Shown: positions 1-7,706 of the stretch, one piece after another | Position numbering within the stretch: the stretch's first letter is position 1 | Layout: each line of letters starts with the position of its first letter | NCBI GenBank assembly: GCA_958346935.1 | Contig: CATVTM010000063.1 | Coordinates: forward strand, 1-12,259 | DNA: 12,259 nt | DNA from: an uncultured Collinsella sp. | Lineage (GTDB): Bacteria > Actinomycetota > Coriobacteriia > Coriobacteriales > Coriobacteriaceae | Direction of reading: 5' to 3' | Notes under the pieces: model-generated | What the model was told of the DNA's origin: nothing | Database searches by the model: none | What the model saw: the letters and a program-made list of their open reading frames with translations, nothing else | Made by a program: the position numbers and the translations under genes

Positions 1-797
1 CCGGCGTGGGCAAGACCGAGCTCGCCAAGGCGCTTGCCGAGTGCCTGTTCGATGACGAGCGTGCGCTCGTGCGTATCGACATGTCCGAGTACATGGAGAA
101 GTTCAGCGTCCAACGTCTGATCGGTGCGCCTCCGGGATACGTGGGTTACGACGAGGGCGGCCAGCTTACCGAGGCCGTGCGCCGTCGTCCGTACTCCGTG
201 ATTTTGCTCGACGAGATGGAGAAGGCTCATCCGGATGTCTTTAACGTGCTGCTGCAGGTGCTTGATGACGGCCGTCTGACCGATGGCCAGGGTCGCCAGG
301 TGTCCTTCAAGAACACGATCATCATCATGACGTCTAACGTGGGCTCCAAGGCCATCGCCGATCTGTCCGGTAAGGACGAGGAGGAGATGCGCCATCAGGT
401 CGACGCCGCCATGGCTCAGACCTTCCGCCCCGAGTTCCTCAACCGTATCGACGATATCGTGGTGTTCCATCCGCTCGGCATGGCGCAGATCGAGAAGATC
501 GTCGACATCCAGCTTGCCGACGTCCGCGCGCGTCTGGCCAAGGAGCGCATGACGCTTGCCATCACCCCGGCGGCCAAGCAGATGCTCGCCGTGGGTGGCC
601 TGGACCCCGTGTTCGGTGCCCGTCCGCTCAAGCGCCTGGTCCAGCGCGAGGTCGTGGACGCCATCGCCGCCGCCATCATCGACGGTACGGTGCGCGAGGG
701 CGATCAGGTGACGGTCGATGCCGACAAGGACGGCGGCTTTACCGTCGTGTGCGACAACACGCCGTCTGCTACCTACGAGGTCCCCGACGCCGAGTAG
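1..797 (+). CDS. clpB: ATP-dependent disaggregase ClpB, C-terminal part (5' truncated by window)
   Basis: This is the second AAA+ domain and C-terminal domain of a Hsp100 disaggregase, which extracts polypeptides from aggregates together with DnaK in the cytoplasm. The reading frame is open from the left edge (first full codon at 3), so the start is outside the window. Seen in order: the end of Walker A (GVGKTELAKA), the pore-loop region GAPPGYVGYDEGG, Walker B VILLDEMEKAHPDV (about 196-237), sensor 1 TSNVGS (about 331-348), the arginine-finger region FRPEFLNRIDD (about 424-456) and sensor 2 GARPLKR (about 616-636). The tail after sensor 2 (VREGDQVTVD) is of the ClpB kind. ClpC and ClpE share much of this domain, but the spacing and the C-terminus favour ClpB. 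No ClpP-docking loop was recognised. A strong terminator follows the stop codon by about 45 bases. Confidence 0.9.
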   Translation, partial: GVGKTELAKALAECLFDDERALVRIDMSEYMEKFSVQRLIGAPPGYVGYDEGGQLTEAVRRRPYSVILLDEMEKAHPDVFNVLLQVLDDGRLTDGQGRQVSFKNTIIIMTSNVGSKAIADLSGKDEEEMRHQVDAAMAQTFRPEFLNRIDDIVVFHPLGMAQIEKIVDIQLADVRARLAKERMTLAITPAAKQMLAVGGLDPVFGARPLKRLVQREVVDAIAAAIIDGTVREGDQVTVDADKDGGFTVVCDNTPSATYEVPDAE

Positions 798-840
798 ATT
801 TTGGGCCGGCTTTAAAACCGCCCCTCATCGCAAAACGCCA

Positions 841-876
841 AGGGCGGCGGATCCAATCGGGTCCGCCGCCCTTTTT
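841..876 (+). terminator. Rho-independent terminator after clpB
   Basis: A 14-bp stem (841-854 with 859-872, including one G-T wobble) has a 4-base loop, AATC, and is followed by a run of T to position 876. The stem is almost all G and C. It lies 43 bases after the clpB stop and ends that transcript before the next small gene. Confidence 0.93.
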
Positions 877-928
877 CGTGCGACAATCGATGATGTTGAA
901 CGTGAGTACATGGCAAGGAGCTATGCAG

Positions 929-1123
929 ATGACAGACAAGAACAAGACGAACACGCCGGCGACCGATGCCGCACCCGCCGCACCCAAGCCTGCGCCTAAG
1001 CCGGCACCCAAGCCGCGCGACCCCTACATCCGCGCCGAGAACGAGGACGATGACGGCTACGATCCCTACAGCGATCGCCGCCCCGAGCGCGAGCCGCTGT
1101 TCGAAGCCGACCCGTGGCGCTGA
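929..1123 (+). CDS. Small Pro/Ala-rich hypothetical protein (64 aa)
   Basis: I do not recognise this protein. It begins MTDKNKTNTPATDA, continues with an Ala/Pro/Lys stretch containing the repeat APKPAPKPAPKP (about residues 17-28), and ends in an acidic, charged segment with DDDGYDPYSDR and a final LFEADPWR. It has no membrane segment, cysteine or obvious fold and is probably largely disordered. The start at 929 was chosen because AAGGAG at 915-920 sits 8 bases upstream. The in-frame ATG at 923 is too close to that site, and those at 890 and 893 have no ribosome site. Codon use with G/C third bases matches the neighbours, which supports real coding. It lies alone between the clpB terminator and a large inverted repeat, convergent with the next gene. 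Confidence 0.6.
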   Translation: MTDKNKTNTPATDAAPAAPKPAPKPAPKPRDPYIRAENEDDDGYDPYSDRRPEREPLFEADPWR

Positions 1124-1147
1124 GTGCCACCCAAAAGGCCACTAATA

Positions 1148-1214
1148 AGTTGCGGTGAAATAGGGACTGTTTTGCGGTTTGACCAGCAAAAACAGTCCCT
1201 ATTTCACCGCAACT
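1148..1214. repeat. Perfect 26-bp inverted repeat (REP-like hairpin)
   Basis: Positions 1148-1173 are exactly complementary to 1189-1214, with a 15-base loop (1174-1188). Each arm carries GGTGAAATAGGGACTG or its complement. No T-run follows on either strand, so it is not a standard terminator, although a hairpin this strong between two convergent genes may still stop transcription in both directions. The GGGAC core recalls the palindromes mobilised by RAYT (REP-associated tyrosine transposase) enzymes. That link is inference, and no transposase gene is present here. Confidence 0.85.
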
Positions 1215-1254
1215 GCGTTAGGGATGTGGGTGTTGGGCGGCTGTCTTCGGCCGG

Positions 1255-2757
1255 CTAGTTCTGGGCCTTGATGCTCGGCAGGAGAATCTGGGCGAGGTAG
1301 TCGCATTCGAGCTTGGTGGCGGCGTCGGCCTTGCCGTCTTTGCCGACCAGCACGTTTTTGATCTGGCTGTAGGTATAGCGGTTGCCGGTCGTAAGCTCGA
1401 CAAGCTCAATGGCCGTGTCCATGGGGTAGGTTGACACGGGGTTCTGCGTCCGTCCGTTGATGGTCTGGGGCACCACGTACGGATAGACGGGGCCGCTGGC
1501 GTAGACGGTATAACCGTTGCCTAGATTGGCCGCACCCAAAACCGTATCGCCTTCATCGGGCGTAAAGCTCTCGCCCTCGCGCACCGCGACGAGCGTCACG
1601 AGCGGCGTATTGGCGTCGTCGCCCAGATAGATGCATAGCGTGCTTCCGTTTTGCCAAGTTGCGACCTTGCCGTACCACTCGACGGGAATATCGAGCTGGT
1701 AGAGGTCGGTTGCCTTGTGGCGAGCGTCAGCATCACGGGACGCCTGTGCCTTTTGCGCGCTCACGGCATTGACGGCGGCGTCGCGCCGCGCGGTTGCCGC
1801 CTGCTGAAGTATCTTGGCGGCCGCGGCGGAGCTCGCACCGCCTTCCTCGGCATACTTGGCGGCGGCATCGATCTGGTCGTCAGTCACCGTGTCGGCCGAA
1901 GGCACCTTGAGCTTAAAGGCGGCCTGGGCACTTAAATCCTGTCCATCGCTCTTAACGGTGACCTGCGTCTTGGTGGTCGGGACGGTATAGACGGTGCCGT
2001 CGGCCGCGATGGGGGAGGCGGCGATGGAGAGCGTGTAATCGCCGGGCAGCAGTTTGATGCCGCGGCCGTGCTCGTCAACATAGAGTGTTTCGCTCACGGA
2101 GGAGCCATCAGCGTCCTGACCGCTCACCTGTACGGGAATCTTGGAGCCGGTGGAACAGTCGAGGCCCGCGGCATGCACGCCAATCTGCACTGACATCATC
2201 GTGTGGGCATTGGCGGCGGCAGCGGCAGCCTGCTCTTGCTGATATCCGTTCCAGGCAGCATAGCCTGCACCGCCGGCGACGAGCGCGACGGCTACGACAC
2301 CGGCGACCATCAGATTGCGGCGCTTGGGCGACATCTTGCGATGGCGAACCTCGGCCTCGCGTGCCGAGGGAACGGACGGCAGGGGAATATCGCCCATGGC
2401 GATGGTCTCGTCCACGGTTGGTGCGGAACCCAGGCCAGGAAGCTCGCGGGTCAGCGAATCCTCGGCCGGCAAGCTGTCGAGCAAGACGGTTTCCTCGCCC
2501 GTGTCGGATTCGGGCTGATTGCCGGCCTCGCATTCGGATTTCTCGTGCCCCGCCCCGCCTTCGGTGGGCGCGGCGCCATCGTCTTTTGCATCCTGATCAT
2601 CGGGCTGCGCTTCGATTTCCGGCTCATCCTGCACATCAACGTTCGAATCGTCAAACGCAATCTCGGCCAGCGTGATCTGGTCTAGGCTCTCCAGGGCTTC
2701 GGCACACGCTTCTGCATCTTGGGCCGCATCCTCTTGGCCCATCGTCTCATCTTTCAT
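1255..2757 (-). CDS. Single-pass membrane-anchored protein of unknown function (500 aa)
   Basis: Not recognised as a named family. The start at 2757 (MKDETMGQED) has GGGGGA a few bases upstream; a longer frame to 2820 exists but has no ribosome site. Layout: residues 1-148 are acidic and low in complexity (cytoplasmic); KRRNLMVAGVVAVALVAGGA at about 145-164 is a positive patch followed by one membrane segment (about 149-170); then comes an Ala/Gln linker. Residues about 188-290 are beta-rich with LLPGDYTLSI, which recalls Ig-like or Cna-B-like folds. Residues about 300-355 are a helical Ala-rich stretch. Residues about 360-500 form a C-terminal domain with LDIPVEWYGKV. There is no signal peptidase site, so the topology is N-in/C-out. 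The cytoplasmic tail holds two similar threonine motifs, EETVLLD and DETIAMGD. It is a lone gene, convergent with the small gene at 929. It may be an envelope or cell-surface protein. Confidence 0.8.
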   Translation of the reverse strand: MKDETMGQEDAAQDAEACAEALESLDQITLAEIAFDDSNVDVQDEPEIEAQPDDQDAKDDGAAPTEGGAGHEKSECEAGNQPESDTGEETVLLDSLPAEDSLTRELPGLGSAPTVDETIAMGDIPLPSVPSAREAEVRHRKMSPKRRNLMVAGVVAVALVAGGAGYAAWNGYQQEQAAAAAANAHTMMSVQIGVHAAGLDCSTGSKIPVQVSGQDADGSSVSETLYVDEHGRGIKLLPGDYTLSIAASPIAADGTVYTVPTTKTQVTVKSDGQDLSAQAAFKLKVPSADTVTDDQIDAAAKYAEEGGASSAAAAKILQQAATARRDAAVNAVSAQKAQASRDADARHKATDLYQLDIPVEWYGKVATWQNGSTLCIYLGDDANTPLVTLVAVREGESFTPDEGDTVLGAANLGNGYTVYASGPVYPYVVPQTINGRTQNPVSTYPMDTAIELVELTTGNRYTYSQIKNVLVGKDGKADAATKLECDYLAQILLPSIKAQN

Positions 2758-2879
2758 ATATCCCCCAAGCTCAATATCGGGACAACACTGTACCCAAAAA
2801 CGGAGCCATATAAAGCGCATGCGAAATATAAGCTCCGATTTAACCCGAGTGCATTGTTCAGCCGCATCCTCGCGGCAGC

Positions 2880-2920
2880 AAAAAGCCCCCGGAACGCGAA
2901 CGAATCACATTCCGGGGGCT
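2880..2920 (-). terminator. Rho-independent terminator of the TetR/membrane-protein operon
   Basis: An 11-bp perfect stem (2884-2894 with 2910-2920, core GCCCCCGG) has a 15-base loop. Read on the minus strand it is followed by five T (complement of 2880-2884). It lies about 70 bases beyond the stop of the membrane protein gene. Confidence 0.88.
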
Positions 2921-2990
2921 CTGCAATGCGTTGAGTTGCGCGGAGCCGGCTATGCTGCTTCGTGCTCAAGCGATGTTTGCGTCAGGCGCG

Positions 2991-3998
2991 TTACTCGGCG
3001 TGTGCGTAATCAACCTTGGCGCGGCGAGCAGTAGCCTTCTCCCAATCGCTGGTGCCCTCAAAGACATCCTGCTTGTAGGGATTGCGGCCGAGCTTCTTGG
3101 CGCGGTAGGCGATGTAGATGATCGCGGCGACGTTGGCGACCAGTGCGGCGATCGAGACCGCGGTAGCGGCGCCGGGGTCGAGCGTGGAGTGGGTCACAAA
3201 GATGGACTCCTCCTGGAAGTACGGGAACACCTGGGCAAACATGCACCAAATGGCCAGCGTAAAGGCGCGGTTCTGGATCCAGCCGCCCTTGTTCCAGATA
3301 AAGGCGGCGACGGTGGGCGCCAGCAGCAGCGCAAAGCCGCAGAACCAGGAGTGGGTGGGCAGGCAGTTGTAGGTGTAGCAGAAGTTCCAGATGTCGTAGG
3401 CGATGATGTAGACCCAGGTCATGTCGGGCCACAGCATGTCGGTCTTGTCCTCGGAGGCGTAGACGCTCCACCAACCGGTCATGCAGAAGATGTTGATGAT
3501 ACCGGCGATGCCGTTGAACACGTTGTTCCAGCCGGCCAACTGCGTAGCACCTTCGGAGGTGACCCAGGTGGACTCGCCCAGGACAAAGAAGTGATAGGCG
3601 CTCTCGAAGTCGGACACGACGGCGATCATGATGTTGATGGCGACGATCACAAACGGCCACGCGCGGAACCAGTGCGCCTTGCCGATCTTGCCCCACTGAT
3701 ACTTAATGGCGATGAAGCCCCAGCAACCGGCCAACGCCGCGTAGACCTTGGCGTAGTGGAACCAGCTGTTCTGGTACACATGGGTGGGGTTGGTGAGCGC
3801 CCACTCGGCACCCTGTGAGACGCCGACGGCGATGGCGACGCAGTAGATGGTCATGGCCAGCGGAGCCACGCCAAAGATGATTGCCGCGCCGAGCTTAGCG
3901 CGGCGGCCGACCTCGTTGAGCACGATGAGGCCAATAAAGACCATGGCCCAGCCGGCCCAGTGGATAAGGGTATCGCTACCCCAAACATCGAACAGCAT
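2991..3998 (-). CDS. Polytopic membrane protein, resembles DUF5692 family (335 aa)
   Basis: An integral membrane protein of unknown activity. I see 8 or 9 hydrophobic segments, at about residues 11-29, 37-60, 82-100, 112-130, 158-180, 194-212, 216-235, 244-262 and 277-298, and a charged cytoplasmic tail (YRAKKLGRNPYKQD). It is rich in Trp, His and Cys inside or beside the membrane segments (NSWFHYAKVY, DFESAYHFF, TGWWSVY, DIWNFCYTYN, PTHSWFCG), which would suit a cofactor or ligand site, but no known haem or quinone motif is evident. From memory it resembles the uncharacterised DUF5692 family; a search must confirm this. The ATG at 3998 has AAAGGAG 6 bases upstream. It follows the tetR gene by 63 bases on the same strand and is probably co-transcribed with it. 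It ends at a strong terminator. Confidence 0.85.
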   Translation of the reverse strand: MLFDVWGSDTLIHWAGWAMVFIGLIVLNEVGRRAKLGAAIIFGVAPLAMTIYCVAIAVGVSQGAEWALTNPTHVYQNSWFHYAKVYAALAGCWGFIAIKYQWGKIGKAHWFRAWPFVIVAINIMIAVVSDFESAYHFFVLGESTWVTSEGATQLAGWNNVFNGIAGIINIFCMTGWWSVYASEDKTDMLWPDMTWVYIIAYDIWNFCYTYNCLPTHSWFCGFALLLAPTVAAFIWNKGGWIQNRAFTLAIWCMFAQVFPYFQEESIFVTHSTLDPGAATAVSIAALVANVAAIIYIAYRAKKLGRNPYKQDVFEGTSDWEKATARRAKVDYAHAE

Positions 3999-4016
3999 GC
4001 TGCTCTCCTTTCACAC

Positions 4017-4044
4017 GCCCGCGGCCCCTCTTCTGATCGCGGGC
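4017..4044 (-). other. Intercistronic GC hairpin between tetR and the membrane protein gene
   Basis: A 7-bp perfect stem, GCCCGCG (4017-4023) with CGCGGGC (4038-4044), and a 14-base loop. There is no T-run, so it is not a terminator. It sits just before the AAAGGAG site of the membrane protein gene. It could stabilise the downstream message or tune its translation relative to the regulator. Confidence 0.4.
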
Positions 4045-4061
4045 AGTTTGGCCAAATGTCG

Positions 4062-4724
4062 TCAGTTCTGGGGCTTGCGCTCCGGATACTTGGCGGTATA
4101 GCCCTCGATGTGGAGTGTCGAGGCGATGATTTCCTTGACCGTCTCGTCGGGCACATCGGGGTGCGTGCGGATATACATCAACAACCCCATGATGAGGGTG
4201 TAGAACGTCTCGTAGACATGGTCGATGCGTAGCTCATGATGGGCGACAAAATCCACCACGGTGGTGTCGCAGATATACTGCGCCACGCGTTGGACCACGT
4301 TGTGCAAAAAGCCGCCGTAGAGCGCGCCGCTGCTGGAGGTCAGGGTGCTCGGCAGTTCGTGGCCGCTGGCGACCAGGCGCTTAAAGAGCGGGGCGACGGT
4401 GTCGAGCGCCCCCTCGATGTCGCCAACCGTGCGGCTGGCATTCCACTGCTCGAGCTCGGTAATGAAGCCGTCGATTGCCTCGTCCATGACAGCGGTGACG
4501 GCGGCGTCCATATCGGCAAAGTAGTGGTAGAACAATGAACGCGTGCAGCCGGCTCGCTTGGTCACAGCCGATACCGATAGGTGGGACACGCCCAGCTCGG
4601 AGCTTACGGTGCGCACGGCATCGAGAATCTCGCGACGGCGTTCGTCGCCCGTCAAGCGCTTTGCCGCGCTATCGGATGCGGGGACGGCATCGACCGCAGA
4701 GGTACCTGCTGCGTTGTTGCCCAT
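4062..4724 (-). CDS. TetR/AcrR-family transcriptional regulator (220 aa)
   Basis: A DNA-binding one-component regulator. An unstructured N-terminal tail (1-27) precedes the TetR N-terminal domain: RREILDAVRTVSSELG (helix 1), then the helix-turn-helix at about 47-68 (VSHLSVSAVTKRAGCTRSLF) and the typical YHYFADMDAAV. Residues about 80-220 form the helical ligand-binding and dimerisation domain; its ligand cannot be told from sequence. The ATG at 4724 has AAAGGCGG about 6 bases upstream. It is divergent from the Fe-S flavoprotein gene (gap 189 bases) and lies upstream of the membrane protein gene. Two palindromes in the gap are the probable binding sites, so it most likely represses itself, the membrane protein and the flavoprotein. 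Confidence 0.93.
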   Translation of the reverse strand: MGNNAAGTSAVDAVPASDSAAKRLTGDERRREILDAVRTVSSELGVSHLSVSAVTKRAGCTRSLFYHYFADMDAAVTAVMDEAIDGFITELEQWNASRTVGDIEGALDTVAPLFKRLVASGHELPSTLTSSSGALYGGFLHNVVQRVAQYICDTTVVDFVAHHELRIDHVYETFYTLIMGLLMYIRTHPDVPDETVKEIIASTLHIEGYTAKYPERKPQN

Positions 4725-4782
4725 GTTTTGCCGCCTTTCATCCTCTTTTGCCGGACCGTTCGCCTAACAGTCTTGAATATTG

Positions 4783-4797
4783 TTGACGGTTCGTCAA
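4783..4797. promoter_or_regulatory. Probable TetR operator 1
   Basis: The perfect palindrome TTGACGGTTCGTCAA has 6-bp half sites TTGACG/CGTCAA around a 3-base centre. It lies 58 bases upstream of the tetR start. It has the same architecture as operator 2, and the two centres are 23 bp apart. The half sites resemble -35 boxes, so binding should block promoters in this gap. Confidence 0.72.
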
Positions 4798-4805
4798 TAC
4801 TATTT

Positions 4806-4820
4806 TTGACACAATGTCAA
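4806..4820. promoter_or_regulatory. Probable TetR operator 2
   Basis: The perfect palindrome TTGACACAATGTCAA (TTGACA/TGTCAA around 3 bases) lies 93 bases upstream of the flavoprotein ATG. Shared consensus with operator 1: TTGAC-R-NNN-Y-GTCAA. I could not place convincing -10 boxes with correct spacing on either strand. Confidence 0.72.
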
Positions 4821-4913
4821 CAATGGCGGGTGAACGGCATGGGGGCATGCCCGGCCTGCAAAAAAAGAGGGGCGCTGCGGCCTCGTTGAGCTGCGGCAAG
4901 AGAAGGGACAACC

Positions 4914-7691
4914 ATGATTCTCAACGGACCGGGGATTAGTTACACCGAGCCCGATATCGGCGCGGAGTTTGTGCCGCCGCTGCCGGAGCATCCGCGCGAG
5001 GCAATCGTCAAGCTGTGCGAGCACTGCACCAACCGTCTGCTGCATCGCGACGAGCTGCTGGGCTACGAGTACTGGTCGTTTGCCGAGGCCGCAACCGACG
5101 AGCAGGCCGAAGTGCTCTGCAAGATGAAGATGCGTCGTCCCTATACGCTGCCCGAGATGGTCAAGCTCACCGGCATGCCCGAGGCCGATATCGAGAAGAT
5201 GCTCGACGACATGAGCTATACGGGTCTGCTCGAGTACAACTGGGAAAACCCCGAGCGCGCCAAGCAGTGGGTGCTGCCCATGCTGGTGCCGGGTTCCGCC
5301 GAGTTCCTCAACATGCGCGTGAGCCAGCTCGAGGAGCATCCGGTCTATGCCAAGTTCTTTGAGCAGGCGTCCAAGGGGCCGCTGTCCAAGGCTACGCCGA
5401 TGGTGCCGCCCGGAGGTGCCGGTATCGGCATGCACGTCATTCCGGTCGAGAAGGCCATCGACGCCGCAAGCACCTCGGTGCCGATCGAGCATATCGAGCA
5501 TTGGCTCGACAAATACGAGGGTAAGTATGCCGCTAGCACCTGCAGCTGCCGCGCGAGCCGTCGCGTGATGGGTGAGGGCTGCGCCGACGACCCGGCCGAT
5601 TGGTGCATCGCCGTGGGCGATATGGCCGACTACGTGGTCGAGACCGATCGTGGCCATTACGTGACCCGCGACGAGGTTTACGACATCTTGCGCCAGGCCG
5701 AGGACAACGGCTTTGTGCACCAGATCACCAACATTGACGGCGAGAACAAGATCTTCGCCATCTGCAACTGCAACGTCAACGTGTGCTATGCCCTGCGCAC
5801 CTCGCAGCTGTTCAACACGCCCAACCTGTCGCGCTCGGCCTATGTCGCCAAGGTCGAGAAGGACAAGTGTGTGGCCTGCGGTCGCTGCGTTGAGGTGTGT
5901 CCGGCCGGCGCTGCCAAGCTCGGCCAGAAGCTCTGCAGCAAAAAGGCCGGCGGACAGGTGCCCGAGTATCCGCGCCAGGAGTTGCCCGATGCCACCAAGT
6001 GGGACCACACCAAGTGGTCGCCCAACTACCGCAACGACAACCGCATCGAGACGCATGAGTCCGGCACCGCTCCCTGCAAGACGGCCTGCCCCGCGCATGT
6101 CGCCGTTCAGGGCTATCTGAAGCTCGCGGCTCAGGGTCGCTATGACGAGGCCCTAGCACTCATTAAGCGCGAGAACCCGCTGCCCGCTATCTGCGGCCGC
6201 GTGTGCAACCGCCGCTGTGAGGATGCCTGCACACGCGGCCGTGTGGACGCCGCCGTGGCTATCGACGAAGTCAAGAAGTTTATCGCCCAGCGCGATCTGG
6301 ACGCAGCGACCCGCTATGTCCCGCCCGTGGTGACTCCGACGCGTGCCGGCGGCTTCGATCAGAAGATCGCTATCATCGGTGCCGGTCCGGCCGGCCTGTC
6401 TTGTGCCTTCTATCTGGCCGAGAAGGGCTACAAGCCCGTCGTGTTCGAGAAGAACGAGCGTCCGGGCGGCATGCTCACCTACGGCATTCCCAGCTTTAAG
6501 CTGCAGAAGGATGTTATCGAGGCCGAGGTTGAGGTCATTCGCCTGATGGGTGCCGAGTTCCGCTATGGCGTGGAAGTCGGTCGCGACGTGACGCTCGACG
6601 AGCTGCGCGCGCAGGGCTTTAAGGCCTTCTACGTTGCCATTGGCTGCCAGGGCGGCCGCCTTGCCGGTATTCCGGGCGAGGATGCCGAGGACGTGACCGT
6701 GGCCGTCGACTTCCTTCGCGAGGTTAACAGCGGCAAGATTGACGCGCTGCCCGGTCGCACCATCGTGGTGGGCGGCGGCAACGTGGCCATCGACGTGGCC
6801 CGCAACGCCTGCCGCCTGGGCTCCGAGCACGTTGAGATGTTCTGCCTGGAGAGCGAGGCGCAGATGCCCGCCAGCGAGGAAGAGCGTCGCGAGGCCATCG
6901 AGGACGGTGCGCACATCAGCTGCGGTTGGGGCCCCAAGGAGGTCCATCTGGACGAGGCCGGCCGTGTGTGCGGCATTACCTTTAAGCGCTGCACGCGCGT
7001 CTACGATGACGAGGGCCGTTTTGCGCCCGAGTACGACGAGAACGACCTGCGCCGCGTCGATGCCGACCGCGTGGTCATGTCGATCGGCCAGTCCATTGTG
7101 TGGGGCGACCTGCTGGCTGGCTCCAAGGTGGAGCTTGGCCGCGGTCAGGGTGCCCTTGCCGATCCTCAGACCTACCAGACCGCCGAGCCAGACATCTTTG
7201 TGGGCGGCGACGTCTACACCGGTCCGAGTTTTGCCATCGATGCCATCGCCGCCGGCCACGAGGCCGCCGTGTCCATCCATCGCTTTGTGCAGCCGGGGTC
7301 CACGCTCACCATCGGCCGCAACCAGCGCCGCTACACCGCGCTCGACCGCGACGATGTCGTGATCGAGAGCTACGACAACGCGAGTCGCGAGGTTGCCCAC
7401 GTGGACCGCGAGCGCGAGAAGGCCGCGCCGTTTAGCGAGTACGTCAAGACCTTTACCGAAGAGCAGGTGCGCGCCGAGACCGCCCGCTGCCTGGGCTGCG
7501 GCGCCTCGATCGTCGACCCCAACAAGTGCATCGGCTGCGGCCTGTGCACCACCAAGTGCGCGTTTGACGCCATCCATCTGGATCGCGACCGCCCCGAGTG
7601 CTCAACGATGGTCAAATACGAGCAAAAGCTTCCCAGCCTGGGCAAGTATGCTTTAAAGCGCGCCATCAAGATTAAGTTCGGTCGAAAATAG
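4914..7691 (+). CDS. Multi-domain Fe-S/FAD NAD(P)-dependent oxidoreductase, GltD/NfnB-like (925 aa)
   Basis: A cytoplasmic electron-transfer flavoprotein. Residues 1-130 include LCEHC (Cys35, Cys38) and a helical, possibly winged-helix part. Residues about 205-295 carry CSCR (210, 212), Cys223, Cys231 and CNCNVNVC (284, 286, 291). A ferredoxin motif CVACGRCVEVCP lies at 319-330. Residues 385-470 are the GltD-type N-terminal Fe-S domain (Cys388, 392, 427, 431, 435, 439). FAD site GAGPAG is at 489-494, the NAD(P) site VVGGGNVAID at about 618-627, and the second FAD strand FVGGDVYTG at 762-770. The C-terminus has CLGCG (859, 862) and CIGCGLCTTKC (872-882). The length is about twice that of GltD (about 470), through N- and C-terminal additions. 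AGAAGGG lies 6 bases before the ATG. It is a single gene, divergent from tetR, and closed by a terminator. There is no glutamate synthase large subunit beside it, so glutamate synthesis is unlikely. The substrate is unknown. Confidence 0.9.
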   Translation: MILNGPGISYTEPDIGAEFVPPLPEHPREAIVKLCEHCTNRLLHRDELLGYEYWSFAEAATDEQAEVLCKMKMRRPYTLPEMVKLTGMPEADIEKMLDDMSYTGLLEYNWENPERAKQWVLPMLVPGSAEFLNMRVSQLEEHPVYAKFFEQASKGPLSKATPMVPPGGAGIGMHVIPVEKAIDAASTSVPIEHIEHWLDKYEGKYAASTCSCRASRRVMGEGCADDPADWCIAVGDMADYVVETDRGHYVTRDEVYDILRQAEDNGFVHQITNIDGENKIFAICNCNVNVCYALRTSQLFNTPNLSRSAYVAKVEKDKCVACGRCVEVCPAGAAKLGQKLCSKKAGGQVPEYPRQELPDATKWDHTKWSPNYRNDNRIETHESGTAPCKTACPAHVAVQGYLKLAAQGRYDEALALIKRENPLPAICGRVCNRRCEDACTRGRVDAAVAIDEVKKFIAQRDLDAATRYVPPVVTPTRAGGFDQKIAIIGAGPAGLSCAFYLAEKGYKPVVFEKNERPGGMLTYGIPSFKLQKDVIEAEVEVIRLMGAEFRYGVEVGRDVTLDELRAQGFKAFYVAIGCQGGRLAGIPGEDAEDVTVAVDFLREVNSGKIDALPGRTIVVGGGNVAIDVARNACRLGSEHVEMFCLESEAQMPASEEERREAIEDGAHISCGWGPKEVHLDEAGRVCGITFKRCTRVYDDEGRFAPEYDENDLRRVDADRVVMSIGQSIVWGDLLAGSKVELGRGQGALADPQTYQTAEPDIFVGGDVYTGPSFAIDAIAAGHEAAVSIHRFVQPGSTLTIGRNQRRYTALDRDDVVIESYDNASREVAHVDREREKAAPFSEYVKTFTEEQVRAETARCLGCGASIVDPNKCIGCGLCTTKCAFDAIHLDRDRPECSTMVKYEQKLPSLGKYALKRAIKIKFGRK

Positions 7692-7706
7692 GTAACCATG
7701 GCGGGT

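Noticed and set aside
1121..1147. A short hairpin after the small gene (AGTGCC ... GGCCACT)
   Set aside because: Six pairs with a bulge and no T-run; too weak to call a terminator beside the much stronger palindrome.
4800..7577. Two long minus-strand frames opposite the Fe-S flavoprotein (4800-6098 and 6153-7577)
   Set aside because: They mirror a gene with unmistakable FAD, NAD(P) and Fe-S motifs. High GC makes antisense frames open by chance.
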